A stretch of DNA of 64,000 nt, taken from contig CALUXU010000001.1 in the NCBI GenBank assembly GCA_944324825.1, positions 310,001 to 374,000 of the forward strand, read 5' to 3'. Every line of letters begins with the position of its first letter. The first letter of the stretch is position 1. A program made the position numbers and the translations under genes. Of this stretch, positions 44,492 to 52,136 are shown piece by piece. The notes under the pieces were generated by a model, which made no database searches, was not told the origin of the DNA, and saw only the letters and a list, made by a program, of their open reading frames with translations. This DNA comes from Candidatus Gastranaerophilales bacterium. GTDB lineage: Bacteria > Cyanobacteriota > Vampirovibrionia > Gastranaerophilales > Gastranaerophilaceae.

Positions 44492-44549
44492 CGAACTCTC
44501 GACCTCACGGGTATGAGCCGTGCGCTCTCACCAGCTGAGCTACCTTGCC
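44476..44549 (-). tRNA. tRNA-Met (CAT), elongator type
   Basis: On the - strand the gene begins GGCAAGGTAGCTCAGCTGG and has the anticodon loop CTCATAC with anticodon CAT. The T arm is GAGAGTTCGAATCTCTC and the acceptor stem GGCAAGG pairs with CCTTGCT (one G-T pair). The CCA is not encoded. The body resembles elongator tRNA-Met of Bacillus (CATACCCGTGAGGTC). tRNA-Ile2 also has a CAT gene anticodon and is not fully excluded; initiator tRNA is unlikely because position 1-72 is paired. Confidence 0.9.
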
Positions 44550-44745
44550 ATAATTATTGCTATTAAATTTTCATTTTGGCTGGTGCTCGCGCTGCGCTCT
44601 CAGAATCTAACTGGTTCCGCAAGCTTCACCTTGTGAGCTACCTTGCCATAATTATCATATTAAATTTTCATTCTGGCTGGTGCTCGCGCAACGCTCTCAG
44701 AATCTAACCAGTTCTGCAAGCTCCACCTTGTGAGCCCCTTGCCAT
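44550..44745. repeat. Tandem repeat of about 100 bp derived from the tRNA-Met 5' flank
   Basis: Two degenerate copies of a unit such as GAGCTACCTTGCCATAATTAT ... TTTTCATT(C/T)TGGCTGGTGCTCGCG ... CTCAGAATCTAAC follow the tRNA. Each copy repeats the 5' end of the tRNA (AGCTACCTTGCC) with tRNA-like GCTGGTGCTCGCG. The rest of the tRNA is not preserved. No ORF is present. Confidence 0.6.
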
Positions 44746-44799
44746 GACTGAAAAAATTATCTCATAAGCATATTCAAATTTCAAGTTATTTTTTTCCAC

Positions 44800-44833
44800 A
44801 AAAAAACAGGGCCGTAATATTACAACCCTGTTT
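44800..44833 (-). terminator. Terminator of the rplJ-rplL operon
   Basis: AACAGGG / CCCTGTT with a 14-base loop, followed on the - strand by a T run (complement of AAAAAAA), 30 bases beyond the rplL stop. Confidence 0.8.
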
Positions 44834-44862
44834 TAAAACTTTAAAGAATTATCAGAATAGAA

Positions 44863-45240
44863 CTACTTTAATTCAACAGTAGCACCAGCTTCTTCTAATT
44901 TTTTCTTTAATTCTTCAGCTTCTTCTTTCTTAACGTTTTCTTTGATTGGTTTTGGAGCGCCGTCAACTAAATCTTTAGCTTCTTTTAAGCCAAGACCTGT
45001 GATAGCTCTAACTTCTTTTAATACAGCAATTTTGTTAGCACCAGCAGAAGCTAAAACTAAAGTTACTTCAGCATCGCCAGCTTCTTCAGCAGCACCGCCT
45101 GCAGCAGGAGCAGCAGCTGCAGCAACTGCAACAGGAGCAGCAGCAGAAACGCCGAATTTTTCTTCCATTGCTTTTACTAATTCAGAAGCTTCTAATAAAG
45201 TTAATTTTTCGATTGATTCTAAAATTGATTCTACACTCAT
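44863..45240 (-). CDS. rplL: 50S ribosomal protein L7/L12
   Basis: The 125-residue stalk protein that recruits translation factors. The N-terminal dimer domain ([20 protein letters not shown]), an alanine-rich hinge (about residues 35-58) and the C-terminal factor-binding domain ([34 protein letters not shown]) are all present. It follows rplJ by 52 bases in an operon with the L10 leader. No rpoB follows here; the next feature is a terminator and a tRNA. Confidence 0.98.
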   Translation of the reverse strand: MSVESILESIEKLTLLEASELVKAMEEKFGVSAAAPVAVAAAAAPAAGGAAEEAGDAEVTLVLASAGANKIAVLKEVRAITGLGLKEAKDLVDGAPKPIKENVKKEEAEELKKKLEEAGATVELK

Positions 45241-45292
45241 GGTTTTCTCCTTTTTATTAATTTAGTTGTGTAATATACGTTTTAATAGCATC

Positions 45293-45814
45293 TTATGCAG
45301 ATTTTTGATCTCTAACAGCAGCCATAGCTCTTGTTAATGAAGACATAACCGCATTGATAGAGTTTGCAATACCTGATGCAGGTGAGTTGATACAGCCAAG
45401 CATTTTCGCGTAAATTTCGTGTTTAGACGGTAAGTTAGCCAATGCTTTTGCTTCTGTAGCAGATAACAATTTTCCGTCCATTGCAGCTGCCAAAATTTCA
45501 CCTTTTTTAGTCTCTTTAATGAACTTAGATAATGCTTTAGCAGGTGCAACTTGATCTTCGTAACCGAAAGCAATTGCAACAGGTCCTGTCAAAACATCAG
45601 ATAATACTTCGTATTCAGTTCCTTTAATGGCAATTTTTGCTAATGTATTTTTTGTTACCATATAGTCGCCGTCTTCTTTTTGGATAGAACGTCTCAATTT
45701 GGTAATTTCTTCTACTGACAAACCTTTGTAATCAGTAACAATAGCAACTTTTGCCTTTTCAATTTTCTCTTTCATTTGAGAAATTTTTTCTTCTTTAAAG
45801 GCTTTTGTTGACAT
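45293..45814 (-). CDS. rplJ: 50S ribosomal protein L10
   Basis: It anchors L7/L12 dimers on the ribosome. The 173-residue protein has the N-terminal rRNA-binding domain (VAIVTDYKGLSVEEITKLRR, YMVTKNTLAKIAI) and the C-terminal helix that binds L7/L12. It is expected to bind the L10 leader upstream and repress its own operon. The start is supported by AAAGGAG. Confidence 0.97.
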   Translation of the reverse strand: MSTKAFKEEKISQMKEKIEKAKVAIVTDYKGLSVEEITKLRRSIQKEDGDYMVTKNTLAKIAIKGTEYEVLSDVLTGPVAIAFGYEDQVAPAKALSKFIKETKKGEILAAAMDGKLLSATEAKALANLPSKHEIYAKMLGCINSPASGIANSINAVMSSLTRAMAAVRDQKSA

Positions 45815-45829
45815 TTTTTGCTCCTTTGT

Positions 45830-46080
45830 TTTATTTTTCGGATTTCTCCGTTTCGACCTTTTTCATTACATAGTAAAAAGATTTTGCGTCTATTTACTTA
45901 ACCGCAAAATCTTACACATTTCTTTGTTTAATTACTATTTTAATATTTCGACTGTGTAACCTAGGTTAGCCGGTTTATCCTTTTATAATTTGATGAGTTA
46001 GAAACTTTCTTTCTTTTACGTCAAGGGTTTTCACCTTGCAACTCCGTCACATAACTAACTGTCTGCGGTTTGTGTCTACT
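45830..46080 (-). promoter_or_regulatory. Ribosomal L10 leader (autoregulatory 5' UTR)
   Basis: About 270 bases upstream of rplJ carry an L10-leader-like core (read on the - strand as ACCGCAGACAGTTAGTTATG at 46051-46070), close to the consensus CCGAAGACAGTAGGTG. Further hairpins lie between it and rplJ. L10, alone or with L7/L12, binds this RNA and stops expression. It leads into the attenuator at 45878-45913. The promoter TTGATT-N16-TAACAT (complement of 46081-46108) is upstream. Confidence 0.75.
45878..45913 (-). terminator. Attenuator hairpin in the L10 leader
   Basis: A perfect 11-base stem AAGATTTTGCG / CGCAAAATCTT with a 14-base loop, followed on the - strand by TTTTTACTA. It lies 64 bases before the rplJ start, as expected for a regulated intrinsic terminator. 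Confidence 0.8.
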
Positions 46081-46215
46081 ATGTTAGCAAATAAAAAATA
46101 AAAATCAAGTGTTTTATTTACAATTTTAAAATTTCTTGAAAAAAATTAACATCTAAGATATACTTTGTTTACAAATTAATATTGTTATTCACTTATATTG
46201 ACGAGGTGTGGAATT

Positions 46216-47403
46216 ATGAAAAAACAGTTAGCGGCTTTTCTTACCGCATGCATGATGAGTTTAAATTTTGTTCCTGCTTTAGCGGAAACCGTTACAAGTG
46301 GGATAAAAGATATTTCAAATGATTTTTGGGCAAAACAGCAAGTTGAATCTGCCGTATCTGAAGGGCTTATGAAGGTCGATGAAGCAGGCAATTTCAACCC
46401 TGATAAGGATATGACCAGAGTCGAATTTGTACAAGCACTATTAAAAGTGTTATCTAACGATAATCTTGATGTTAAAGTTGAAAATTCTTTTACCGATATT
46501 AAATCAACAGATGAATTTTACAATGATATTCTACGCTCTCAACAATTAGGTCTTGTATACGGATATCCTGACAAAACATTCCAACCTAATAAAACAATGT
46601 TAAAATCAGAAACAACATCCGTAATAAGCCACATAACAAAAGATAAATTTATTGATTGCGCGATATTAGATAAATATACAGACCATGAAGATGTTCCTTC
46701 CTGGGCAAAAATTCCGTATGCAAAATCTATCAATTACGGTATATTTGTAAACCACCCTGACAAAAACAAACTTGAACCAAACAGAAACATTACAAGAGCA
46801 GAAGCTGCTGTTCTATTAACAGAATTAAAAAGCAAGCTTACCGTTGTAAAACCGGAATACAAAGGACCTCAAGAAGCACTTTTATCAGTTGAGCATTTAA
46901 ATATGGTAAGACGTGCTCCTGCCAATAAAGTTCATATAACAAATATCAGAAGAATCGTTTCACAAAACAATGTTCTTCCGGCTGTATTTGATTCAACATT
47001 TGTTTCACAAACCGCATCAGAAGGCGACACGGTTAATTTAGTATTTAATCAACCTGTATGTACAGATGAAGGAACAACAATCTTCCCTGCAGGAACAAAA
47101 CTTGTTGCAGCGGTTTCAATGATACAATGTCCGCAAAAATATAATAAGGCAGCTAAAGTTTATTTAGAATACAAACAAATAGTTTTACCTAACGGTACTG
47201 TTTATAACGTTGATGCAAAAACATATACAAGAGATAATTCCCTGCAAGAAAGTTATTGGCTCACAGGGCTTAAATACTTATCTATAGTCGGCGCATTTAC
47301 TAAAGGTTTGAATTACAAAGCAAAATGCGGAGAAAAAGTAAAAGTTATTTTAAATGAAGATTTATCGTTAGTAAATCCCGACAGATTAAATGTTCAACAA
47401 TAA
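46216..47403 (+). CDS. Secreted SLH-domain protein
   Basis: I use the ATG at 46216 (395 residues), placed after GAGGTG. Signal peptide MKKQLAAFLTACMMSLNFV, cleaved after ALA. SLH repeats occupy about residues 30-215 (DISNDFWAKQQVESAVSEG, YGYPDKTFQPNKTMLKSE, YTDHEDVPSWAKIPYAKSIN, LEPNRNITRAEAAVLLTELK). The C-terminal beta domain (KVHITNIRRIVSQNNVLPAV, GTTIFPAGTKLVAAV) is paralogous to the next gene's product and similar to the end of the protein at 27018. It is probably surface-anchored. A terminator follows at once. Confidence 0.82.
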   Translation: MKKQLAAFLTACMMSLNFVPALAETVTSGIKDISNDFWAKQQVESAVSEGLMKVDEAGNFNPDKDMTRVEFVQALLKVLSNDNLDVKVENSFTDIKSTDEFYNDILRSQQLGLVYGYPDKTFQPNKTMLKSETTSVISHITKDKFIDCAILDKYTDHEDVPSWAKIPYAKSINYGIFVNHPDKNKLEPNRNITRAEAAVLLTELKSKLTVVKPEYKGPQEALLSVEHLNMVRRAPANKVHITNIRRIVSQNNVLPAVFDSTFVSQTASEGDTVNLVFNQPVCTDEGTTIFPAGTKLVAAVSMIQCPQKYNKAAKVYLEYKQIVLPNGTVYNVDAKTYTRDNSLQESYWLTGLKYLSIVGAFTKGLNYKAKCGEKVKVILNEDLSLVNPDRLNVQQ

Positions 47404-47427
47404 AAAAGAGCCTTCGGGCTCTTTTTT
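47402..47427 (+). terminator. Rho-independent terminator
   Basis: AAAAAAGAGCCTTCGGGCTCTTTTTT, with TTCG in the loop, overlaps the stop codon of the SLH gene. Confidence 0.85.
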
Positions 47428-47521
47428 ATAATATTGCAAAAAGTCTATAAATAGGCTATACTTTGTTTGGAATTGAAATACAAATTGAGATGTTAATTAA
47501 TAATCGAAGAGGTATGGAATT

Positions 47522-48226
47522 ATGAAAAAGATTGTATCTGCTTTTCTTGTTCTATGTATGAGTGCAATCAATATTGCCCCGGCGTTAGCAATAACTGAAC
47601 AAAAAGAAACAATAGAACATTTAAGTATTAACAAAAAAGCGCCAAACAATACCGTAAAAATTACTGATATGAAAAAAATCATTTCGGAAGGTAATGTATT
47701 GGCAGTTTCTTTCGATTCTAAATTTGAATCAAAGAAACATAAAGCGGGTGATATAGTTAACTTTGTATTGCCTGAAGCATTGTATACAGACGAAGGAACT
47801 TTGCTTCTTCCTGCACAAACAAAACTTGTTGCAGAGATTACAAGAATAGTTCCTCCGAAAAAATTTAACAAGAATGCAAGAGTAAATCTTACTTATAAAA
47901 GTATAGTTTTACCGGACGGCAAATCTTATGAAATCAAAGCACGTCCTTTCACCAAAGACAATGCTTTGAAAGAAGGACCTTGGAGTACAACAGGCAAAAT
48001 CGCTCTGTCAACTATTTCATTAGGTATTGTCGGAGCAGGTGCCGGTGTTGGGTTTGCATTCATTCCGACACATGCAGCAATCGGAACAGGTTTAGCAATC
48101 GGTGTTCCTGTCGGCTGCGGTGTAGGTTTGATAGTAGGACTTTTGACACCTGGTGTTAACTACAAAGCAAAAGAAGGCGAACAAGTAATGATTCTATTAA
48201 TGGATGATGCCACAATTGCAAAATAA
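47522..48226 (+). CDS. Secreted paralogue of the SLH protein's C-terminal domain
   Basis: A 234-residue protein with a signal peptide (MKKIVSAFLVLCMSAINIA, cleaved after ALA). Residues 38-170 are clearly related to the C-terminal half of the protein at 46216 (KITDMKKIISEGNVLAVSFD, TDEGTLLLPAQTKLVAEI, YKSIVLPDGKSYEIKARPFT). It lacks SLH repeats. The C-terminus adds a glycine-rich membrane-like hairpin (GLIVGLLTPGVNYKAKEGEQ after LAIGVPVGCGV). Together with 46216 and 27018 this defines a local three-member family. The function is unknown. Confidence 0.7.
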   Translation: MKKIVSAFLVLCMSAINIAPALAITEQKETIEHLSINKKAPNNTVKITDMKKIISEGNVLAVSFDSKFESKKHKAGDIVNFVLPEALYTDEGTLLLPAQTKLVAEITRIVPPKKFNKNARVNLTYKSIVLPDGKSYEIKARPFTKDNALKEGPWSTTGKIALSTISLGIVGAGAGVGFAFIPTHAAIGTGLAIGVPVGCGVGLIVGLLTPGVNYKAKEGEQVMILLMDDATIAK

Positions 48227-48243
48227 AACAAATTGTAATAAAA

Positions 48244-48276
48244 TAAGACCCGGAAGAACTTCGGGTCTTATTTTTT
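48244..48276 (+). terminator. Rho-independent terminator
   Basis: AAGACCCG-loop-CGGGTCTTA followed by a T-run (TTTTTT) after the paralogue gene. Confidence 0.8.
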
Positions 48277-48366
48277 AAGTTCTTTAAAATGATACCGTGT
48301 TGTTCTCACAGTACGAGCAGGTTTTCGAGGCGGAGCCGTTTCAGCAAAAATATGATAATTGAATAT

Positions 48367-48441
48367 GCGGGCGTAGTTCAGTGGTAGAATGCTTCCTTCC
48401 CAAGGAATAGATCGCGAGTTCGAGTCTCGTCGCCCGCTCCA
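48367..48441 (+). tRNA. tRNA-Gly (CCC)
   Basis: Cloverleaf with acceptor GCGGGCG / CGCCCGC, D stem GTTC, anticodon loop TTCCCAA (anticodon CCC), T arm GCGAGTTCGAGTCTCGT, and an encoded CCA at the end. The anticodon stem has one outer C-T mismatch. The last 17 bases (TCTCGTCGCCCGCTCCA) are repeated in the satellite that follows. Confidence 0.88.
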
Positions 48442-48835
48442 TTAAATATTTGTGTATTTATAAATTAAAATTAAAAGGCGACGATATGACGAGAACTCCA
48501 AGTGCGTAAGCACTTTCTTGAGTTCGAGCGCGAGGGAGCAGAGAGCGGAGGTCTTTTGCAAAAAGAATGAAATTCTTTGAAGCAAAAACCAGAGACTCGT
48601 TTAATGCGACCGAGCAAGACAGTCTCGTCGCCCGCTCCATTAAATATTTGTGTATTTATAAATTAAAATTAAAAGGCGACGATATGACGAGAACTCCAAG
48701 TGCGTAAGCACTTTCTTGAGTTCGAGCGCGAGGGAGCAGAGAGCGGAGGTCTTTTGCAAAAAGAATGAAATTCTTTGAAGCAAAAACCGGAGACTCGTTT
48801 AATGCGACCGAGCAAGACAGTCTCCTCTTGAATTT
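48423..48835 (+). repeat. Satellite of 198 bp units carrying the tRNA-Gly 3' end
   Basis: A unit of 198 bases starting with the tRNA 3' tail (AGTCTCGTCGCCCGCTCCA), an AT-rich TATTTGTGTATTTATAAATT, and hairpin-rich DNA (GAACTC-CAAGTGCGTAAGCACTT-GAGTTC) occurs at 48423-48620 and 48621-48835. A third partial copy (CGTCGCCCGCTCCAGTAAAT) lies at 48963-49030. Small ORFs in this stretch are repeats, not genes. Confidence 0.8.
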
Positions 48836-48967
48836 CCTCCACGCTCGAATAGTTTCGCTTTTGAACCTTCGGTTCAAGAACGCTCAATATTCTCGCTATC
48901 CGGAGGGGTAAATGAAATGGTAAAATTAATATTCCCTATTTACCCCCCGTACGGAAATTCGCCGTCG
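48836..48967. repeat. 130 bp repeat, copy 1
   Basis: Starts CCTCCACGCTCGAATAG and ends GTACGGAAATTCGCCGTC, with internal GAACCTTCGGTTC hairpin, GGAGGGGTAAATG and TATTTACCCCCC. It is nearly identical to 49738-49868 and joins the satellite directly. Confidence 0.8.
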
Positions 48968-49052
48968 CCCGCTCCAGTAAATATTTGTGTATTTATAAAT
49001 TAAAATTAAAAAGCTACGATATGACGAGAACTCAAAATAAAAAAACTCTTTT

Positions 49053-49361
49053 CTACATTCTTCTATTTTCATATTCGTCAGTTTCATTTTTATATTCTTC
49101 ATGTTTTTCAAGCCATAAGTATGCAATAGCAGGTGCAAGTGTAAATTGGATTATTAACAGTTTCCACATAGTCATAAAATTGATTACACAAAAATCAAAC
49201 TGTTTTGTTGTTATCCCCATCATATTATTTACCATATTATACAGACCGTGCCTAAAAAACATAATTATCAGACATACCAAAATCATTAATATTAAACTAA
49301 CAACAAAATAGTTTACAAAGAATCTTCTTTTTCTCGTAATTTTTTTTAATTGTCTGCCCAT
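49053..49361 (-). CDS. Small two-helix membrane protein, duplicated copy 1
   Basis: 102 residues, with a basic N-terminus (GRQLKKITRKRRF) and two membrane helices (about residues 16-36, FVVSLILMILVCLIIMFF, and 68-86, LLIIQFTLAPAIAYLWLE) joined by a loop with GITTKQFDFCVINFMT. A near-identical copy lies at 49961-50269, with differences only near the C-terminus and one loop residue (V for A). No family is recognised. Confidence 0.6.
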   Translation of the reverse strand: MGRQLKKITRKRRFFVNYFVVSLILMILVCLIIMFFRHGLYNMVNNMMGITTKQFDFCVINFMTMWKLLIIQFTLAPAIAYLWLEKHEEYKNETDEYENRRM

Positions 49362-49448
49362 AAAATATCTCCTTATAAATATCAGAACATTATATTATAA
49401 TAATACGCCATATTTGTCAACTATAAGCCTTAAACATATAATAAATGT

Positions 49449-49661
49449 ATGATAAATCATGTAAAAAAACAGATAAAATTTTTATTATTACAAGAAGATT
49501 TGATGTTAAAAGAGCTTGCATCTGAAATGTCTAAAGTATTAGGCAAACCTTATTCGCCAAGTTCTTTATCACATAAAATAGCTAGAAATACTATAACTTA
49601 CAGTGAAATGGTAGAAATAGCAAATATTCTTGGATATGAAATTAACTTTGTAAAAAAATAA
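49449..49661 (+). CDS. Small helix-turn-helix protein, 70 residues
   Basis: A conserved small HTH protein, with an N-terminal helix HVKKQIKFLLLQEDLMLKEL and a recognition segment YSPSSLSHKIARNTITYSEM followed by VEIANILGYEI. It lies between the two copies of the membrane protein, on the opposite strand, and is itself not duplicated. It may regulate a neighbour, but no target is visible. Confidence 0.6.
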   Translation: MINHVKKQIKFLLLQEDLMLKELASEMSKVLGKPYSPSSLSHKIARNTITYSEMVEIANILGYEINFVKK

Positions 49662-49737
49662 GTTTAGCCGCTAGAAGATACTTCTTTAAATAAATCTTTT
49701 TTCATACTTCCATACAGAAACCCGCTCTCTTGGATTT

Positions 49738-49868
49738 CCTCCACGCTCGAATAGTTTCGCTTTTGAACCTTCGGTTCAAGAACGCTCAATATTCTCGCTA
49801 TCCGGAGGGGTAAATGAAATGGTAAAATTAATATTCCATATTTACCCCCCGTACGGAAATTCGCCGTC
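49738..49868. repeat. 130 bp repeat, copy 2
   Basis: Second copy of 48836-48967 (one base differs near CCATATTTACC). Both copies lie immediately downstream of the - strand membrane-protein copies, supporting a duplication of a roughly 905-base unit. Confidence 0.8.
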
Positions 49869-49960
49869 ACCCTCTTATAAAAAAGAGTTCTTGTTAGAAC
49901 TCTTTTTATAATATCAATAATCTGTTTAATAAGATTTATTGTTAAACACAAAAATTTGTT

Positions 49961-50269
49961 TTACATTCTTCTATTTTCACATTCGCTTGTTTCATTTTGG
50001 TATTCTTTATGATTTTCAAGCCATAAGTATGCAATAGCAGGTGCAAGTGTAAATTGAATAATTAACAGCTTCCACATAGTCATAAAATTGATTACACAAA
50101 AATCAAACTGTTTTGTTGTTATCCCCATCATATTATTTGCCATATTATACAGACCGTGCCTAAAAAACATAATTATCAGACATACCAAAATCATTAATAT
50201 TAAACTAACAACAAAATAGTTTACAAAGAATCTTCTTTTTCTCGTAATTTTTTTTAATTGTCTGCCCAT
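49961..50269 (-). CDS. Small two-helix membrane protein, duplicated copy 2
   Basis: Copy of 49053-49361, 102 residues. It has the same basic N-terminus and two helices, with most changes in the last 15 residues (ENHKEYQNETSECENRRM here). Upstream sequence (ATATCTCCTTATAAATATC on the + strand) is also shared for about 30 bases, giving both the same ribosome binding site. Confidence 0.6.
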   Translation of the reverse strand: MGRQLKKITRKRRFFVNYFVVSLILMILVCLIIMFFRHGLYNMANNMMGITTKQFDFCVINFMTMWKLLIIQFTLAPAIAYLWLENHKEYQNETSECENRRM

Positions 50270-50348
50270 AAAATATCTCCTTATAAATATCAGAACATCT
50301 AAATGTTAGTATATAGAAGGAGAAAAACAATTAGTATATCAGGCTAAA

Positions 50349-50786
50349 TTACTTACCGGTAGAACCGAATCCGCCGACACCGCGTTCTGTATCGGAAAGC
50401 TCCTCTACTATCTCAATTTTTGCCTGTTCTACACGTGCAATAACCATTTGTGCAATTCTTTCGCCCGGTTGAATTGTATAAGTTTCATTTGACAAATTAA
50501 CAACAGGTACGCAAAGCTCGCCCCTATAATCCTCGTCAACAGTGCCTACACAGTTAATTAAGGTAATCCCGTGCTTGATAGATAATCCAGAACGAGGTCT
50601 TACCTGAGCTTCATATCCGTGTTCAAGCTCTATTTTTATTCCGGTCGGAATAAGAGTTCTCTCTAAAGGTTTTAAAACAACAGGCTCTTCTATCGCAGCC
50701 GATAAGTCCATGCCGGCAGCACCTTCTGTTTTATATTCCGGCAGAACTTTATTATGCTCCAGCCTTTTTATCTTTAATATTGTCAT
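50349..50786 (-). CDS. dut: Deoxyuridine 5'-triphosphate nucleotidohydrolase
   Basis: It hydrolyses dUTP to dUMP and pyrophosphate, keeping uracil out of DNA. The 145-residue trimeric enzyme shows its five motifs: AAGMDLSAA, RPRSGLSIKHG, GTVDEDYRGEL, PGERIAQMVI and the C-terminal arm RGVGGFGSTGK. It starts 2 bases from the end of the PLP-lyase gene. Confidence 0.97.
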   Translation of the reverse strand: MTILKIKRLEHNKVLPEYKTEGAAGMDLSAAIEEPVVLKPLERTLIPTGIKIELEHGYEAQVRPRSGLSIKHGITLINCVGTVDEDYRGELCVPVVNLSNETYTIQPGERIAQMVIARVEQAKIEIVEELSDTERGVGGFGSTGK

Positions 50787-50788
50787 AA

Positions 50789-52033
50789 TTACCCTCTAAC
50801 CTTGTTATAAATCTCTTTTAACACGTATTTCACATGAGAATAGTTCAATCCGCCCTGCATATAAACAGCGTACGGAGCTCTCATCGGGCCGTCTGCCGAA
50901 AGTTCAATAGTAGAACCTTCAATAAATGTTCCCCCTGCCATAATTAATTTATCTTCATAACCGGGAACATCATCAGGAATCGGAGTAACATGCGAATTTA
51001 TCGGAGATAACTGCTGAATTGTCCGGCAAAATGCCTCCAGCGGCTCCGGCTTTCCAAATTCGATGGTCTGAATCAAGTCTGTTCTATGTTCGTTATATTT
51101 CGGTGTTGAGATATATCCTATATCTTCAAACACTTTTGCCGCAAGCACAGCTCCTTTAACAGCATCAGCAACAACAGACGGAGCCATAAAAAGTCCTTGG
51201 AAAATAAGTCTTAACTGGTTAAGCATAGCGCCGCCCTCTGACCCGATACCCGGAGCAGTCAATCTCATAGCTGCCTGTTCAACATACTTTTCTTTTCCTG
51301 CAATATATCCGCCCGTTTCGACAATACCGCCGCCCGGATTTTTTATAAGCGAGCCTGCTATTAAATCTGCTCCGACCTCCAACGGTTCTTGTTTTTCCAC
51401 AAACTCACCGTAGCAGTTATCAACAAAACAGATACAATTAGGGTTCTTTGATTTTACTATTTCACAAATTTTGCCGATTGTTTCAATATCGACAGAAGGT
51501 CTTAGAGAATATCCTCTTGAACGTTGAATTTCAACCATTGTAACAGTATCATCTATTTTTTCTCTTATTGCATCAAAATCCACTGTCCCGTCAGATTTAA
51601 GTGATACTTCATCATACAAAACTCCGTGCCCCATAAGAGATTCGGGTCTTATATCTTCTCTGCCTTCAACCTTACCTATAACTTCAAGCATTGTATCATA
51701 CGGAGTTCCGGTTACGGAAACAAGTTTGTCACCATATCTAAGGTTTCCGAAAAGCGCACACGCAATCGAATGCGTTCCCGATACAAAATGGTTTCTGACA
51801 ATCGCTTTTTCAGTTTTGAATACCTGTGCGAACACATTGTCAAGAACCTCTTTCCCTAAATCATCATGCCCGTATCCTGATACCGTATAAAAATGCTCAG
51901 GCGCTACTTTATTATCAATAAATGCTTTTAAAACTTTTTCCTGATTAAAATCCCTGATATCTTCTATATATTCAAACTCAGGTCTTAACAATTGTTCTGT
52001 TTCTTTAAATCTTTTTTCTGTTTCTTTGTTCAT
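50789..52033 (-). CDS. Methionine gamma-lyase-family PLP protein (aluminium resistance protein family)
   Basis: A fold-type I PLP enzyme of 414 residues. Its blocks are IVRNHFVSGTHSIACALFGN, the substrate loop VEIQRSRGYSLRPSVDI, CFVDNCYGEFVEKQEPLEVG (the PLP-pairing aspartate), and the Schiff-base lysine in ADLIAGSLIKNPGGGIVETG. The family was named for aluminium resistance but is related to Cys/Met metabolism lyases. The exact substrate is not known from sequence. Confidence 0.85.
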   Translation of the reverse strand: MNKETEKRFKETEQLLRPEFEYIEDIRDFNQEKVLKAFIDNKVAPEHFYTVSGYGHDDLGKEVLDNVFAQVFKTEKAIVRNHFVSGTHSIACALFGNLRYGDKLVSVTGTPYDTMLEVIGKVEGREDIRPESLMGHGVLYDEVSLKSDGTVDFDAIREKIDDTVTMVEIQRSRGYSLRPSVDIETIGKICEIVKSKNPNCICFVDNCYGEFVEKQEPLEVGADLIAGSLIKNPGGGIVETGGYIAGKEKYVEQAAMRLTAPGIGSEGGAMLNQLRLIFQGLFMAPSVVADAVKGAVLAAKVFEDIGYISTPKYNEHRTDLIQTIEFGKPEPLEAFCRTIQQLSPINSHVTPIPDDVPGYEDKLIMAGGTFIEGSTIELSADGPMRAPYAVYMQGGLNYSHVKYVLKEIYNKVRG

Positions 52034-52136
52034 AGTTTATCCTTAAAAATATCGGCCGGCATGATAATGATATTGCAACCTCAGATATTCGTCAAATAGG
52101 GAATTTTTTATTTTATTAATAAGCCTAAAATCTGGT

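Noticed and set aside
35802-44549. Integrase or transposase gene in the island
   Set aside because: Every ORF of the island was read; none carries tyrosine or serine recombinase or transposase motifs.
47497-47871. - strand ORF of 124 codons
   Set aside because: It is antisense to the secreted paralogue gene at 47522, which has a signal peptide and homologues.
48458-48887. Three - strand ORFs of 60-73 codons in the tRNA-Gly satellite
   Set aside because: They are translations of a repeat unit and differ only as the units do; they have no ribosome binding site and end in the tRNA tail.
49664-49951. - strand ORF of 95 codons
   Set aside because: It spans the second 130-base repeat and shares its reading with the satellite ORFs; no independent coding evidence.
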